From: Tolypeutes matacus
Taxonomy: Eukaryota; Chordata; Mammalia; Cingulata; Chlamyphoridae
DNA: 64,000 nt
NCBI GenBank assembly: GCA_026826555.1
Contig: JAKSZT010017954.1
Coordinates: 4,368,642 to 4,432,641, forward strand
Reading direction: 5' to 3'
The position numbers and the translations under genes are program-made. Positions within the stretch are counted from its first letter, which is position 1. The number at the start of each line of letters is the position of its first letter. Under the pieces are notes generated by a model, which saw only the letters and a program-made list of their open reading frames with translations, was not told the origin of the DNA and made no database searches. Positions 46,660-58,532 of the stretch are shown here, one piece after another.

Positions 46660-48308
46660 GTTTTAAATTTTGATGAAATCCAATTTATCTATTTTTTTTT
46701 TTTTTCTTTTATGGACCATACTTTTGTGTCATACCTGTATAAAGAAAATTCTTACTGGTTTTGATAGGAATTGCATTAAATCTGTATATCAATTTGGGGA
46801 GAACTGCATCTTTATTACGTGGAGATTTCAAATCCATGAACAGAGCATGTTTCTCCATTTGTTTATATCTTCTTTGATTCCCTGTTAGCTGTAGGTATTT
46901 TGTAGATGTTTATCAAATTGAGGAAGTTTCCCTCTATTTATTGTTTTCTGAGAGTTTTTTTTTTTTTTTTCAATCATGAATGAGTGTTGAATTTTACCAA
47001 ATGTTTTTAGACATCAACTGACATGGCCATATGAATTTTCTTCTTTAGCCTGTTAATACAATGGATTACACAGAGTGGTTTTAAAATATTGAACCAGCCT
47101 TGTATCCCTTGAAGAAACCTGACTTAGTCATGAGGTATAATTCTTAGGTATTGCTGAATTCTTTTTGCTAATATTTTTTAAGAGGATTTTTGCATTTATA
47201 ATGATAAGGAATATTGAACTGTTAATTTTCTTTTTTGTTCTTTGCATAGTTTGGTATCAGGGTATACTGGCCTCATAAAATGAGTTGGAAACAATTTGAT
47301 TCTCTTCTATTTTCTGGAAGTGATTGTGTAGAATTGGTGTTAATTCTTCTTCAAATGCTTAGTAGAATTCTCCAGTGAAACCATCTGGGCCTGGAGGTTT
47401 CTACTTTAGGAATTAAAAAATTACAAAAATTACAAATTCAATTTCTTTAACAGTTACAGTTACAGGGCTATTTGAATGATCTATTTCATACTGGGTGAGT
47501 TGTGGTAGTTTGTATTTTTTGAAGAATTGGTCCATTTCATCTAAGTTGTCAAATTTATGAGTGTAGAGTTGTTTTTAGTATTCCCTTCTTATCTTTTTGT
47601 TGCCTGCAGGTTCAAAAGATGGTGGCCTCTCTTTCATTCCCCAAATTGGATATTTGTGTATCTCTTTTTTTCTTTGTCAGTCTTGCTAAAGGTTTGCCAG
47701 TTTTATTGATCTTTTCACAGGACTTGCTTTTTGTTTCATTGATTTTTCTCTAATTTGTTTTATGGTTTTCACTTTCATTGATTTCTGCTCTTATCTTCAT
47801 GATTTATCCCAATTTGTTTGCTTTGTGTTTATTTTACTCTTCTTTTCCTAGTTTCTTAAAGTGGTAGTTTAGATTATTGACTTTAGACTTTTTTTTTCAG
47901 AGTGTGTGTATAAAATTTATTATGGTGGAAACAGCAAATAAGTGACACAGAATGACATTTTTTTCTTTTTTCTTTTTCTTCTTTTCTGATGTAAGCATTT
48001 AGTGCTACAAATTTCCCTCCCAGCTCATCTTTAGCTGTATCCTTTAAATTTTGATATGTTGTGTTTCATTTTCACTCAGTTCATTGGGGTTTCCAAGTTA
48101 CCAATTTCTCCAGCCCCCAGTCTGAGATATAAGAGGCAAAAAGAAAATCTGGGCATCTCACCACTGAATTGGGGCCCCTATCTGGTCTGCCTTCTTCTCC
48201 CCACCTTTCAAAGTCTCCTGCTTGTTGTGTATATAATGTCCAGGGTTTTTAGCTGTACTTGATAGGAGGAATAGGGTGAAGTGTGGCTACTCCATCTTAT
48301 CTGGAGCC
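46660..48308 (-). mobile_element. Old L1 copy, ORF2-rich, with internal deletion
   Basis: The plus strand is antisense L1 ORF2 over 46660-48080. Its 46.66-46.80 kb part corresponds to the region seen at 54.9-55.5 kb in the younger L1. The 48.08-48.31 kb segment reads, on the minus strand, like an L1 5' start (an AAGATGGAGTAG-type leader followed by 'aaaaccctggacattat'). This suggests 5' UTR joined to ORF2 by an internal deletion. No long frame survives. Confidence 0.7.
47889..47966 (-). mobile_element. Possible mini cDNA insertion within the old L1
   Basis: About 78 bp interrupt the normal L1 ORF2 sequence. On the minus strand the insert ends in a poly(A) (T-run 47889-47897) with an AATAAA at 47916-47921, the layout of an mRNA 3' end. 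Clean target-site duplications cannot be read because the flanks are T-rich. Confidence 0.35.
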
Positions 48309-48450
48309 AGAAGTGCTCCGGGAGCTTTTACAATTCCTGAAGTGCAGGCTGTACTCTAGACCAATTAGATCAGAATCTCTGCTGGTGGGGCCCAGTCACT
48401 AGAATTGTTCTAAAGACTCCCAGGGTGCTTCCAAAGTGCAGGAACTACGT
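48308..48450 (+). mobile_element. MER5-type hAT DNA transposon remnant
   Basis: 'ccaattagatcagaatctct' followed by 'ggtggggcccag' matches the MER5A core. It abuts the old L1. Confidence 0.65.
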
Positions 48451-48867
48451 CAAATGGAGGTGTGAATGATTGATTGACAATCCGTCGGTATCAGTTTGGG
48501 TAGATGGTTCAAAATCAGATACTTCAATGAGGAGACCACTTACAGAGCAGTGGACAGAGTCAAGAGAACACACAGAGGAGAGGGAGGCACTCAGGGACTA
48601 CCATCCCTGCCTGAGAGTTGGAGACATGTTGTCAGAGACATGGCTGTGAAGCAGGGAGGGGGAAGGAAAGACACACCCCAGCCTCTCTCCGCTCCAGTCA
48701 TCTGGTTTCCTGCCAGCGCCTTCTTGAGGCCTGATGCTGGTTAACATGAGAGCCTGAGTCTGTGCGTGACGGCAGCCCTCCCAGAACAAGAGCCAGGCAG
48801 AGGGCAGAGAAGGGTTCTGGGGGTACCGCACTCTCCCAGAAGTTTTGATTTCAACCCAAACAGATTT

Positions 48868-48962
48868 AAAAAAAAAATTTTTTTAAGGAGGTACTGGGGA
48901 TTGAACCCAGGACCTTGTACATACGAAGCAGGAGCTCAACCACTGTGCCACACCCATTCCCC
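48868..48962 (-). mobile_element. DAS-type tRNA-derived SINE
   Basis: On the minus strand it has an A-box-like GTGGCACAGTGGTTGAGC and a B box GGTTCAATCCC (48897-48907), ending in an A-rich tail. A 10-bp duplication AAACAGATTT flanks it (48858-48867 and 48963-48972). Confidence 0.85.
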
Positions 48963-49091
48963 AAACAGATTTTGAGTGGAGGAAAAAGAGGCCATGGGGA
49001 TGGATGTGAAGGAGGATATTCTGGCAGAGTGGCTTTCTGAGCAGGGTTCAACTGACAGGAACCACGGTTCTGCCTCCTTTGTTGAGCTGAA

Positions 49092-49290
49092 ACAGCCTGT
49101 TCTAAGGACCAGCAGCATCAGCGCCAGCTGGGAACTTGTTAGAAATGCAAATTCTCGGGCCCCACCCCAGACCTGCTGAATCAGACACTCTGAGGGTGGG
49201 GCTTAGTGATTTGTGTTTTAACAAGTCCTCCCCCCACCCCTGCTGCTGCTGTATGTTTGCATTTGGGAACGACCATCCTAGAACTTTGCA
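49092..49290 (+). mobile_element. MER5-type hAT DNA transposon remnant
   Basis: 'gggaacttgttagaaatgca', 'ctgctgaatcagacactctg' and 'gggtggggcttagtgatttg' are in consensus order. Confidence 0.65.
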
Positions 49291-49514
49291 CAAATCAGCC
49301 AATATGGCAGAGGCGTTCTGCTAGGAGCATGGAGGCAGGCATCTTAGCCAGCCTAGCTAAAGATGGCGTGAAAGGACGATGCAATTGTTCTAGAATACTG
49401 AAAGGTAAAGAATCATACAGAGAACCCCTGCCCTTTGTGCCGGCCCCACCCCCGCCATACCTCCAGCTCAACATTTTTGGTCAGCTTTCAGCACCGTCTT
49501 GGTATTTCCCCCAT

Positions 49515-49655
49515 CTGGCTGCTCCTGCAGAGTTCTGTGGAAATGCAGAGGCCTGGGCTCTTTCTCAGACTCTGTGAGTGCAGGGCCCAGGCATCTGTAT
49601 CTTCAGAGCATTCCCCAATGTTTCTGATGTGGGAATGGATTGGGAAAGCACTGAG
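49515..49655 (+). mobile_element. MER5-like remnant
   Basis: 'ttctgtggaaatgcagaggc' and 'gggcccaggcatctgtatct' resemble the MER5A second half. Confidence 0.4.
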
Positions 49656-50439
49656 CTTTCCCAGTGATGTATGGGGTCAAGACAAGGTATTGATCATCTC
49701 CTCTGGGTCAGGAATCTTAATATGCATCATTTTATTTTGTCCTTAAGATACCCTGTCAGTGGATAACGTTATTCCCCAATGGAAACTGGGGAGACCAAGG
49801 CAGAGAGCAGGTCTAACCTGCCTAAGTCCATGTTACTGGTGGAGAAATTGATTGGTTTTTTTTTTTTAACCAGGTCTCTTGGATCCCCTGTGCTTTGCAT
49901 GGATGCTGGAGGCTCAGCACCGTGCTGGCTGTCAGCTACTCACCTGCCCGCTTTTCCCTTTTGCATGCCTGGTTGGAAGATGATTGTCCTGTTCTGTCAA
50001 GCTCAGCCCCTCTGCTCTCTGGGAACAAGGAATTGATGGGCAGACAGCCTTCCTCTGAGGGGCATAACTACACAGCAAGAAGCAAAGCGGGCCCTCAGGA
50101 ATATGCCCTGTTCACAGGAATCCTTATTTTTCCTTATGGATTCTGCCGTTAACACTTAAAGGGAGTTTTACTCTGGGGGGGATTTGTTATAGAATAGATC
50201 TCTCTTGGAATAGATCTTCCGCCCGTGCGCTGTCACAGGGCTGGGAGGGAGGTTGCGTTTCGCTCCTTGAACATTTGTCTTTCTGATTCGGCTCTCCTCG
50301 GCTGTCTGGGGCCTCAAACCCTCTTTCCGGGACGTCACTTGTCTGCAGATTTAATAAAGGGCTGTTGCAGGTACTGTGGAAAACCGAGGCAGAGGCCCAG
50401 GGGCATTGTATCCTCTGCTTGGGTTGAGCAAAAGGGATC

Positions 50440-50882
50440 TGTTATGGGGTGAATTGTGTCCCCCCTAAAGACACGTTCAAGTCCTAACCCCCCTGCCCTG
50501 TGAATGTGGCTTGATTTGGAAATAGTGTCTTTGAAGATGTGATCGGTTAAGCTGAGGCCATATTGGAACAGAGTGGGCCCTGATCCAATATGACTGGTGT
50601 AAGAAGAGGGAAACCGGGGACACTGGTGAAGGCCATGGGAAGAGGAAGAGGCAGAGACCGAGGGCTGCAGCTGCAGGCTAACGGACCCCCAGGCTCATGG
50701 CAAACGCCAGCTGCTGGAAAGGCAAGGAAGGATTCTCCCTTATGGTTACAAAGAGCGTGCGGCCCTGCCAGCACCTTGCTTTGGGACCTCTGGCCTCTAG
50801 AACCGTGAGACAACACATTTCTGTTGTTTGAAGCCACCCAGTTTGTCGTACTCGGTTACGGCAGAGCCTGGAAACCAAGACG
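50440..50882 (+). mobile_element. MLT1-type MaLR LTR
   Basis: It has 'gggtgaattgtgtcccccc', 'gggccctgatccaatatgac' and 'gtttgaagccacccagtttg' in the expected order. Solitary LTR. Confidence 0.75.
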
Positions 50883-51239
50883 GGTTCTGAGGCTCTTTTT
50901 CTCTCCAGTCAGCCCTGGCCATGGCCGTGTCTCCTCCCCGTGCCCTGTTTCCAGGATTCAACGAAGGCAGGGGGAGGAGGAGGCTAGAGAATAGAAGCCA
51001 GAAAGAGGAGGTGGGTGGAGGTTCTGAACATCTTCAACTAGGATCTCACCCCGCTCCTCTGAACCCACCCGGTCCCCGAGTTCCTGGCCTGTTCCCTGAT
51101 TATGTCGCGTGCCACATTCTTCCTTTTGTTACTGTGATTTGGGGTCAAGCTTGATTGCTCCCACTAGCAGGAGCTACACTGTCACTATCCTCATCCTACC
51201 ACATCCCACTGCTACTCCCAGTGCAGCCATGTTGGTGGA

Positions 51240-51480
51240 GACCCACTATGTGCAGATGCTTTCTTGTGGGGCTTTCCAGACATCATACCATTTATCCCCC
51301 AAAGAGCCTCATGAGTTGGAAATTGTACCCCGTTCATAGATAGGGAAACTGAGGCACAGTTTAGTTAACTTGCCCAAGGTCACATAGCAAGTGAGAGAGG
51401 AGCTGCACCAGGTAATTTTTTTTTTTTTTTTTTTGACTCCGGAACCTGAATGCTTCATCTCGGTGTATCATGCTTCCCAT
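51240..51480 (-). mobile_element. MIR SINE with internal poly(T)
   Basis: 'gatagggaaactgaggcaca' and 'cccaaggtcacatagcaagt' are antisense MIR. A T-run (51417-51434) interrupts it before 'gactccggaacctgaatgct'. Confidence 0.65.
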
Positions 51481-52081
51481 GTTTCCCTTTTGGGCACGAC
51501 TATAGTCCTTTAAAGGGACGTTTTACATGAGTTTTCCTGAATATGCATCTTTAACCCCACAGAGCTGGCTGGGCCTTGGATAAAGCAGTGCTGGACTCGC
51601 GAGCTAGAATGTCTTTTTGAGCCAGGGACAGTGTTTTGGTGGATGAGAAAGCCTTAGTCTGGGGCAGGGCTGGGGTTCCCAGTAAGTCATGGCTTTGGGG
51701 CTCCTGCTTCTGGCAACTCAGGAAAGTTCTCTGTGGATCTCCAGGATCTGGGTGGAGGCCACGAGGTCCCTGGTGGAGTTAACAGGATCAAACCCAGGGT
51801 TCTCACCACCTGGAAAAGCTGCCCCTCCACCCTCAGGGATAGCTTCCTCACAGGACCTCAAGATGCGATTTGAGGGCTTGGATCCCCCTAGGTGGCTCCC
51901 CAAGCCTAAATATCTCACACACCTGTCCCTTGAAGCCTCAAACTCCTTTTATTTGGGGCTGAACTGTTTTATTACCTAGGAGAGTAAACTGAAAGAGGGC
52001 AGGAAACCTATTCATGCTCAAATGTCTGGAAGCAGATATTTCATTCATTTTCTTATTTTCTCATTTATTCAATAGCTCATT

Positions 52082-52135
52082 CATCCATCCATCTCTCCAT
52101 CCATCCATGCTACCATCCATCCATCAATCCATGTA
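52082..52135 (+). repeat. Imperfect (CCAT)n repeat
   Basis: Interrupted CCAT units. Confidence 0.8.
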
Positions 52136-52984
52136 GCATTTCTTGAGCTCCTTTGGTACAAGCAGGTCCTATGTCTATGGTGAGATGAAAGGGGAGAAGA
52201 AGTGTTGTTGCCCTTTCAGAGATCAAAACCCAGGAGGGGAGGTAAGAACTTATCAGCTCTAGTTCAATTCTACCCTTTGGACTTCTTGGGTCAAGCAGTG
52301 AGGGGACTGCAGACTCCTCTCCTGCCCCATGTGACCCTGGGTCTCCATTGCTATCCATCATGCCCTGGGCCCAGGGAAGCAAGTGTGGGAGGGACTTGCT
52401 CACCTCCAATGATTCCAGGCACTGGAAAAGCTGGGAAAGGAGGAGGCAGTAGCTAGAGCTCCCTGAGGTTGGTGCTGGGAGCTGCAGAAAGGGGACCTTC
52501 AGTGGGGCTGGCCTAGGGTCCTCGGCTGGTATATGAAATCTTGCCAAAGACTCTCAGTAATGCATCCAGGAATATTCTTTTAGCCCTCTGGAGCTGGCAG
52601 CCTGGCTCCAAGATAACATTTGAGCAACTGAGGGATTGTGGCCAGGCAGATGAGAATAGGAGCTGGGGCCTGGGGCAAGTGGGGAAGAGGAGAGGAGGCT
52701 CAGGCCATTTGTCTTCCTTGCAGTCGAGGTCCAGTGTAGACTATGATGAATCTGTGGACTTGAGCTAATCCAGTGTTGGTCAGTGTGAGAACATGGCTTA
52801 GCATTAAACAGCAGGATATGCACAGAACTCCAGCTTTAGGACTGGAGGAGATTTGTAGAAATCAGTTGACCTGGACAAAATTTTACTGAGATCTTATGTA
52901 GGAGGGGAGAAGGCACTGGGCTTCCTACCTGCCATTGGTCTCCTATGAGAGGTGATTTAAAACAGTAACCTTTAGATCTTAATT

Positions 52985-53218
52985 ACAAGTAGAACGCTTA
53001 CTGCTCACTAAGCACCCTTCTCAATGCTTCACGTGAATTCTCATATTAACCCCATGAGGTAGATATTATTATAATTCCTGCCTTATAGAAGGAGAAACTG
53101 AGGCATAGAGTTCAAGTTACCTGCCCAAGGTTATATAACTAAAAAGTGGTGACGCTGGGATTTGAAACCAGAGCCCCTGGCTCTAGCATCTGTGGTTACA
53201 ACCACTACTTTATACATT
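52985..53218 (-). mobile_element. MIR SINE, nearly complete
   Basis: 'cccatgaggtagatattatt', 'aaggagaaactgaggcatag' and 'ctgggatttgaaaccagagc'. Confidence 0.75.
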
Positions 53219-53380
53219 CTCAGGACTGTAAACTCAAGGTCATGGACATTTTGCTCAGTTTTTATTCCTGTCCAATGGGAATACTAGTATCTACCCTGTA
53301 GGGTAGTTGTGAGGACCAAGAAAGCTCCTGTATCAAAAGAGAGCCACAAAGCAGAACAGCGAGGCTGCTGGGCGCGGGGC

Positions 53381-53393
53381 GGGGGGGGGGGGG
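53381..53393 (+). repeat. (G)13 homopolymer in a GC-rich patch
   Basis: Thirteen G immediately after GGCGCGGGGC. Confidence 0.9.
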
Positions 53394-53504
53394 CGTGTGG
53401 CTCAAGTCAATGTTAAAGGAAATTTACAGAATTCCTCGTGTCCTGGACCCTCAGGGGTGCTGCTGAAAATCATTTCATTAAATTTTATTTCTTCAAATCT
53501 TCAC

Positions 53505-53605
53505 CGTCCCTGTGGGTACTGTTTACTCTGCTCATTTTACAGATGAGGAAGCCGACTCTCCAAAGCGACTTGCCAAGGTCACATGGGTGGGAAAGGGAAG
53601 AGGTA
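53505..53605 (-). mobile_element. MIR SINE fragment
   Basis: 'ctcattttacagatgaggaa' and 'cttgccaaggtcacatgggt'. Confidence 0.65.
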
Positions 53606-53743
53606 GCATCAGTCCCAGAGATGCCCACAGCCAGGGTCTCCGGCTTCTTCCCATTGCAGGCACTGTGTATACATGAGGACTCCAGGCCCTGCCCTTTCCA
53701 GCAGGGTTTGTCTACTGGCAGTCAAGGCAAAACCTAAACCTGA

Positions 53744-53759
53744 AAGGACTCATGTTTCT
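53744..53759. repeat. Target-site duplication, L1 3' side
   Basis: AAGGACTCATGTTTCT is identical to 55552-55567. Confidence 0.85.
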
Positions 53760-55551
53760 TTTCTTTTTTTTTTTAAATTAGGCTAGTAATTTATTAAGGT
53801 AGGGAGGGAAGAGAAATGGGAGAAAATAGCAGAACATAGGTCCCAGGTAGAGAGGAAGGGGCTAAAGAGTGATAAGGAGGGCTGATTTATAGACTACAAT
53901 ATCCCATTATAAATTATAAATGCCCAGGTTTTACTTGCGTGTTGACCCATGTGGGGAGGGGGCATGGCGAGAGCGGCACAGAAGGCAAGAGAGAGAGGGG
54001 GAGAGAGATTGTTCAGACTTTGAGTTTGCTTTTTTTTTTTTTTTTTTTACATTTCTCAATTGAATGTAATGGATACATATAAATTTTTTTTTTTTTGAAT
54101 CAAACAATATGTTACACAATATATTTGGTTCATAGTAATGCATTCATACAGTATTTGTCCTTTTGTGTCTGGCTTGCTTCACTCAACATAATGTCCTCCA
54201 GGTTCTTCCATGTTGCCATATGCTTTACGACTTCATTTCTTCTTACAGCTGCATAATATTCCATTGTGTGAATAGACCACAGTTTGTTTATCCATTCATT
54301 TGTTGATGGACACCTGGGTTGTTTCCAACTTTTGGCAATGGTGAATAATGTTGCTATGAACATCAGTGTGCAGATGTGATGTCTGTTCGTGTCACTGCTC
54401 TCAGTTCTTCTGGGTATATACCCAAGTAGTGGTATTGCAGGGTCATGTGGCAAGTCTATATTCAACTTCTTCAGGAACTGCCAAACAGTCCTCCATAGTG
54501 GTTGTACCATTCTGTATTCCCACCAAAACAGTGAAGAAGTATTCCTATCTCTCCACATCCTCTCCAACACTTGTAGTTCTCTGCCTTTTTAATAGTGGCC
54601 ATTCTGATAGGTGTGAAATGATATCTCATTGTAGTTTTGATTTGCATTTCCCTAATCATGAGTGATGTTGAGCATTTCTTCATGTGTTTTTTTGCCATTT
54701 GTATTTCTTCTTCGGAGAAATGTCTATTCAAGGCTTTTGCCCATTTTTTTAATCGAGTCATTTGTCTTTTTGTTGTTGAGTTGTAACATCTCTTTATATA
54801 TCCTGGGTATTAAACCCTTATCAGATATGTGATTTCCAAATTTTTTTCCCATTGAGTTGGCTGCCTTTTCACCCTTCTGACAAAGTCCAGTGAGGTGCAA
54901 AAGTGTTTAATTTTGAGGAGGTCCCATTTATCTATTTTTTCTTTTGTTGCACGTGCTTTGGGTGTGAGGTCCAAGAAACCACCACTTACTACAAGGTCTT
55001 GAAGATGTTTCCCTACATTTTCTTCTAGTAGTTTTATGGTCCTGGCTTTTATATTTAGATCTTTGATCCATTTTGAGTTGATTCTTGTATAGGGGGTGAG
55101 ATAGGGGTCCTCTTTCAATCTTTTGGTTATAGATATCCAGTTCTCTCAACACCATTTGTTGAAGAGACTGTTTTTTCCCCATTAGCGTTGGCTTGGTAGG
55201 TTTGTCAAAAACTAGTTGACTGTATAGGTGAGGGTATATTTCTGGGTTCTCAATTCTATTCCACTGATGGATGTGTCTATCTTTATGCCAGTACCATGCT
55301 GTTTTGACCACTGTAGCTTTGTAATATGTTTCAAGGTTAGGCAGTGAAATTCCTCCCACATTGCTCTTCTTTTTTAGAATGCTTTTGGCTATTCGGGTGC
55401 ACTTACCCTTCCAGATGAATTTGGTAATTGCCTTCTCTAATTCTGTAAAGTAAGCTGTTGGGATTTCGATTGGTATTGCATTGAATCTATAAATCAGTTT
55501 GGGCAAGATTGACATCTTCACGATATTTATTCTTCCAATCCATGAATACGG
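53760..55551 (-). mobile_element. 5'-truncated L1 with ORF2 3' half and apparent 3' transduction
   Basis: The minus strand encodes the C-terminal part of L1 ORF2 in broken frames, about 55521-54130. Recognisable pieces include [21 protein letters not shown] and IHTMEYYAAVRRNE. Frameshifts and stops make it inactive. The element ends in three A-rich tracts (T-runs at 54084-54096, 54030-54048 and 53764-53774). About 255 bp of non-L1 sequence lie between the last two, with an AATAAA (53790-53795) before the final tail. A 16-bp target-site duplication encloses everything (53744-53759 and 55552-55567), so the extra sequence arrived with the L1. Confidence 0.85.
53775..54029 (-). other. Putative L1 3'-transduced segment
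   Basis: This sequence lies between the L1's own poly(A) and a second terminal poly(A) preceded by AATAAA (minus strand, 53790-53795). It is inside the outer target-site duplication. It should therefore be a copy of the DNA downstream of the parent L1 elsewhere in the genome. Confidence 0.65.
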
Positions 55552-55567
55552 AAGGACTCATGTTTCT
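55552..55567. repeat. Target-site duplication, L1 5' side
   Basis: This is the second copy of AAGGACTCATGTTTCT. It fixes the 5' truncation point of the L1 at about 55551. Confidence 0.85.
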
Positions 55568-56394
55568 GTTGCTTGCTTTCTATGATCAATTGGTAGTGAC
55601 TGACTGGAGTGCTGTGTGGACTGTGCATGGAGGGAAAAAGGCCTATGATTGATTAGTGATGTCTGTCATGGCCACAGAAATAGATAAGATCACTTAAATG
55701 CCAGGATTTACCATTCCTTCACACTAATTTATTTATCCAGATGATACCAGGCCACAGACAGCCTTGAAGGCAGATTAGTAAAGAAATAGGATCACAAAGG
55801 GCAAAATGCTACTTAAGTAGCAAAAACAAGAGCAGAAGAACTGGCTCTGCAGGAGTGAGGAGGGCAGAGGCTCAATCTTTTGTAATAACTGGTGGACTTG
55901 ATGCGTGCTGTCAGATGGGAAGGTGCCCTCTACCCCACAAAATGATGGGCCCAGAGAGATCAAGTGTCACACAATCATATTTGTGGAATGAATGCATGGG
56001 TGGATTTATTTCTTATCACTCAGGACTGTATTTCATGGGCACAGGTATATACTTTGAGCCTGCACTTCTGGGGAGGAAGGAGTAATATGTGGCAGGTCAA
56101 CTATCTTGCTGAGAATCACTAAAAACCAAAAATTATCTGTTGAAAGAAGAGAGAACTGTGGAAGCAACAGGACTAGAAGGAATGAGATTCTGGAGCATAG
56201 AGGACGGGAAAGGTGGGCCAATGAGCTGTAACCACTTTGCCCATTGGGGCATTTGCCAATTCTGGATTTATGTAAGAGACTGATAATCCAGGCTCTGCCT
56301 GGATAGAGTGTGCTGCTAGGGACAGACACCACCAAGAGCTCCAACTCTTTGTCTCCAATTCCAAGGCCCATTTCTTCTGAAGTCTGGGGGAAAA

Positions 56395-56465
56395 GGGTGG
56401 GCCTGGGGTCTTGCCCAGCGCCTAGCACACAGTCGACTTGCAACAGGCCATTGTTGAAACATGGA
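56395..56465 (+). mobile_element. L2 3' end fragment
   Basis: 'ttgcccagcgcctagcacac' and 'caggccattgttgaaacatg'. Confidence 0.45.
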
Positions 56466-56529
56466 ACACTGCTCTTTAACTCCGTGCCTCCTTTTCCTTT
56501 CTGGAAAAGTGCTGCATGCTCCGATTAAA

Positions 56530-56870
56530 GAAAAAATTTAGTTAAAATGAATTAAAGATGCGTGTTGTTTAGAGGAGTATTTTGAGAATTTCACAACCTC
56601 CCTGGGAGATAATTGGTGTCTCCCCAGGGAATCTCCAGGCGAAGGTTGGGGATGATGGTGTAAATCACTTGAGTGCCAACAGTAGTTTTAATTAAGTTTT
56701 TCCAGAATCAGATGCTTATTTCACTGAAAAGCGCTGGGCTTTGTTGACAAGTGACACATAATATTTCATTCTCCAGGGGATTTTATCATCAGAAAATGTC
56801 CTCGTGGAAACCTAGGCTCTACATGAATTAATTAGCCAGGCAGCTGGGGGCTGGTTCTCAGCCTCTGGGG
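56530..56870. other. Non-repetitive AT-rich stretch, possible conserved element
   Basis: Dense homeobox-like cores ('agtagttttaattaagtttt', 'catgaattaattagccaggc') occur without any repeat signature. A distal enhancer is a reasonable but untested guess. Confidence 0.3.
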
Positions 56871-57734
56871 GATTTAGAGATGGTGAGCCTTGGTCTCCAC
56901 CTCCCCTTTGCGCAGGGCCTTCCAGGCAGCCCAAGTCGTCTCCTCGGTCTCCAGCTCCCCCCTGGGAAGTCGCCATTCTGAAGATGAGGAGACTGGAGAT
57001 GCTCTCAGCTTGTCACCAGCAAAATAGGGATCGAAGCCATGGCTTCTTGCTTCCTGGGCACGCTTTCCTCGCACTCCTCTAGTTCCCTTGGATTCCTAAA
57101 GGGGTTTCCCATCTGCCTGGGAATGTAAGAACCCAACATGGCGGAAGCAAGAAGTCATAGCTCTGGATTGTTCACTGGCCCAGATCTGCCATTTCAGGGA
57201 GCTCAGTTCAGTCTCCACAGTGAGGCAGGAGAGACGCTCCAGGTTACACCGGGAACATACAGTGTAGGGAGGGCAGCAGGGGCAGAGCAGTGGATCAGAA
57301 GATGCCACCTTAGCTGCCATCTCTCTTTTGAGGGCGGGATGCTGGAAAAGCACTGGGAGGCAGCCTGGACATGTGGGTTTTGGTCCCACCTTAGCCACCC
57401 ACTTTGTGTGACCTTGGCTGCCCCCCCATTCCCCATCTTGGGGCCACTGAAATGTGGTTGACCACTAAGTGTCCTTCTTTCTTAAAGAGGCCATGAGATT
57501 ATGATTCCAGGGGTTCACTTTAACCCTTTAGTACCACTGATCCCACCAGTAAACCCACAACACAACCCCAATCTCCAGGCAAATTGTCCCCTAGTACCCA
57601 GCCCCTGCCCCATCTGTAGTACCCGTCTTGTGCCTGCTCCTTTGGGGTGGCCCTCTGCCTGGGAGATGTAGCCCTGACATTTTATCCCATTTGCAGTCTC
57701 AGTGGCCCATCTGGAGACCCCGGTGCTTTAACCC

Positions 57735-57835
57735 AGGGCTCTCAACTCTGGCTGTGCACTGGAATCACTTTGCAGAGTTCTGAAAAATTACAGATGCCCA
57801 GGCCTGCCCGAGCCCCGGGTTGTGTTTGGAGGTCT
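57735..57835 (+). mobile_element. MER5A fragment (first half)
   Basis: 'gggctctcaactctggctgt', 'gcactggaatcactttg' and 'cagatgcccaggcctgccc' follow the MER5A start. Confidence 0.65.
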
Positions 57836-58435
57836 ACTGTGATCTATTTTCTCTCTGCCACAGTTCAAGGATTGTTGTGTCTAAACCCTTGAGAGATGGA
57901 GCCCCTGCCCCACACTTCAATGGCCCTTGCTGGGGCACTGCCCAGAGAAAGCGCTGAGGGTCACAGGTAAGGGTGGAGGTCCAGGCTCTGGCTCCATCAC
58001 TGGTTTCTGGGGACCCCTTGAACAAACAGCATCCCAGTTCCCTTTGGGAAAAATGCCCTTCTCCCTTTCTCCTGGGGCTTTGGTGGGACGGTAAGCAAAC
58101 CTCTTCCCCCATCACCCACCCAAACTGCAGTGACAAACATGTGATGCAAGCCTGGCCAGTCACAATATGCCATTCCCTCCACGCGTGTGACTGGTCCAGG
58201 GGGTGGGCATGTGACCAAGAAGAGCCAATCAGAGTTCCTCCCTGGGACTGAGCGAGAAAACAGCTCGGGTCGTTTGTTTCTCTTTGTTAGTCTCTCCGGA
58301 GTTGATTATCTGGGATGAAGTGAGTGAGGAGCTTTTGGCAGCCTTTTTCCTTGGCTGAATGGAAAAAGTCAATCTATATAATAGGAGAGAAAGAAGCAGA
58401 CACTCAGCACTTTTGGACATACAGACCTAAAAGAT

Positions 58436-58532
58436 GTGGAGAGAGAGACAGGGAGGGGGAGGGAGAGAGTCAGAGAGAGAGGGGATGAGTTAGAGATGGA
58501 GGGGGAGGGGGAAGGGAGGGAGAGGCAGTTCC
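58436..58532 (+). repeat. (GA/GGGA)n purine-rich tract
   Basis: Long GAGAGA and GGGAGGGG stretch, almost entirely purine. Confidence 0.85.

Noticed and set aside
48868..48962. Possible tRNA gene (A and B boxes present)
   Set aside because: The sequence has a DAS SINE structure with an A-rich tail and target-site duplication, and cannot be folded into an intact cloverleaf.
54130..55521. Active L1 ORF2
   Set aside because: 5'-truncated and broken into several frames by stops and frameshifts; the endonuclease domain and most of the reverse transcriptase are absent.
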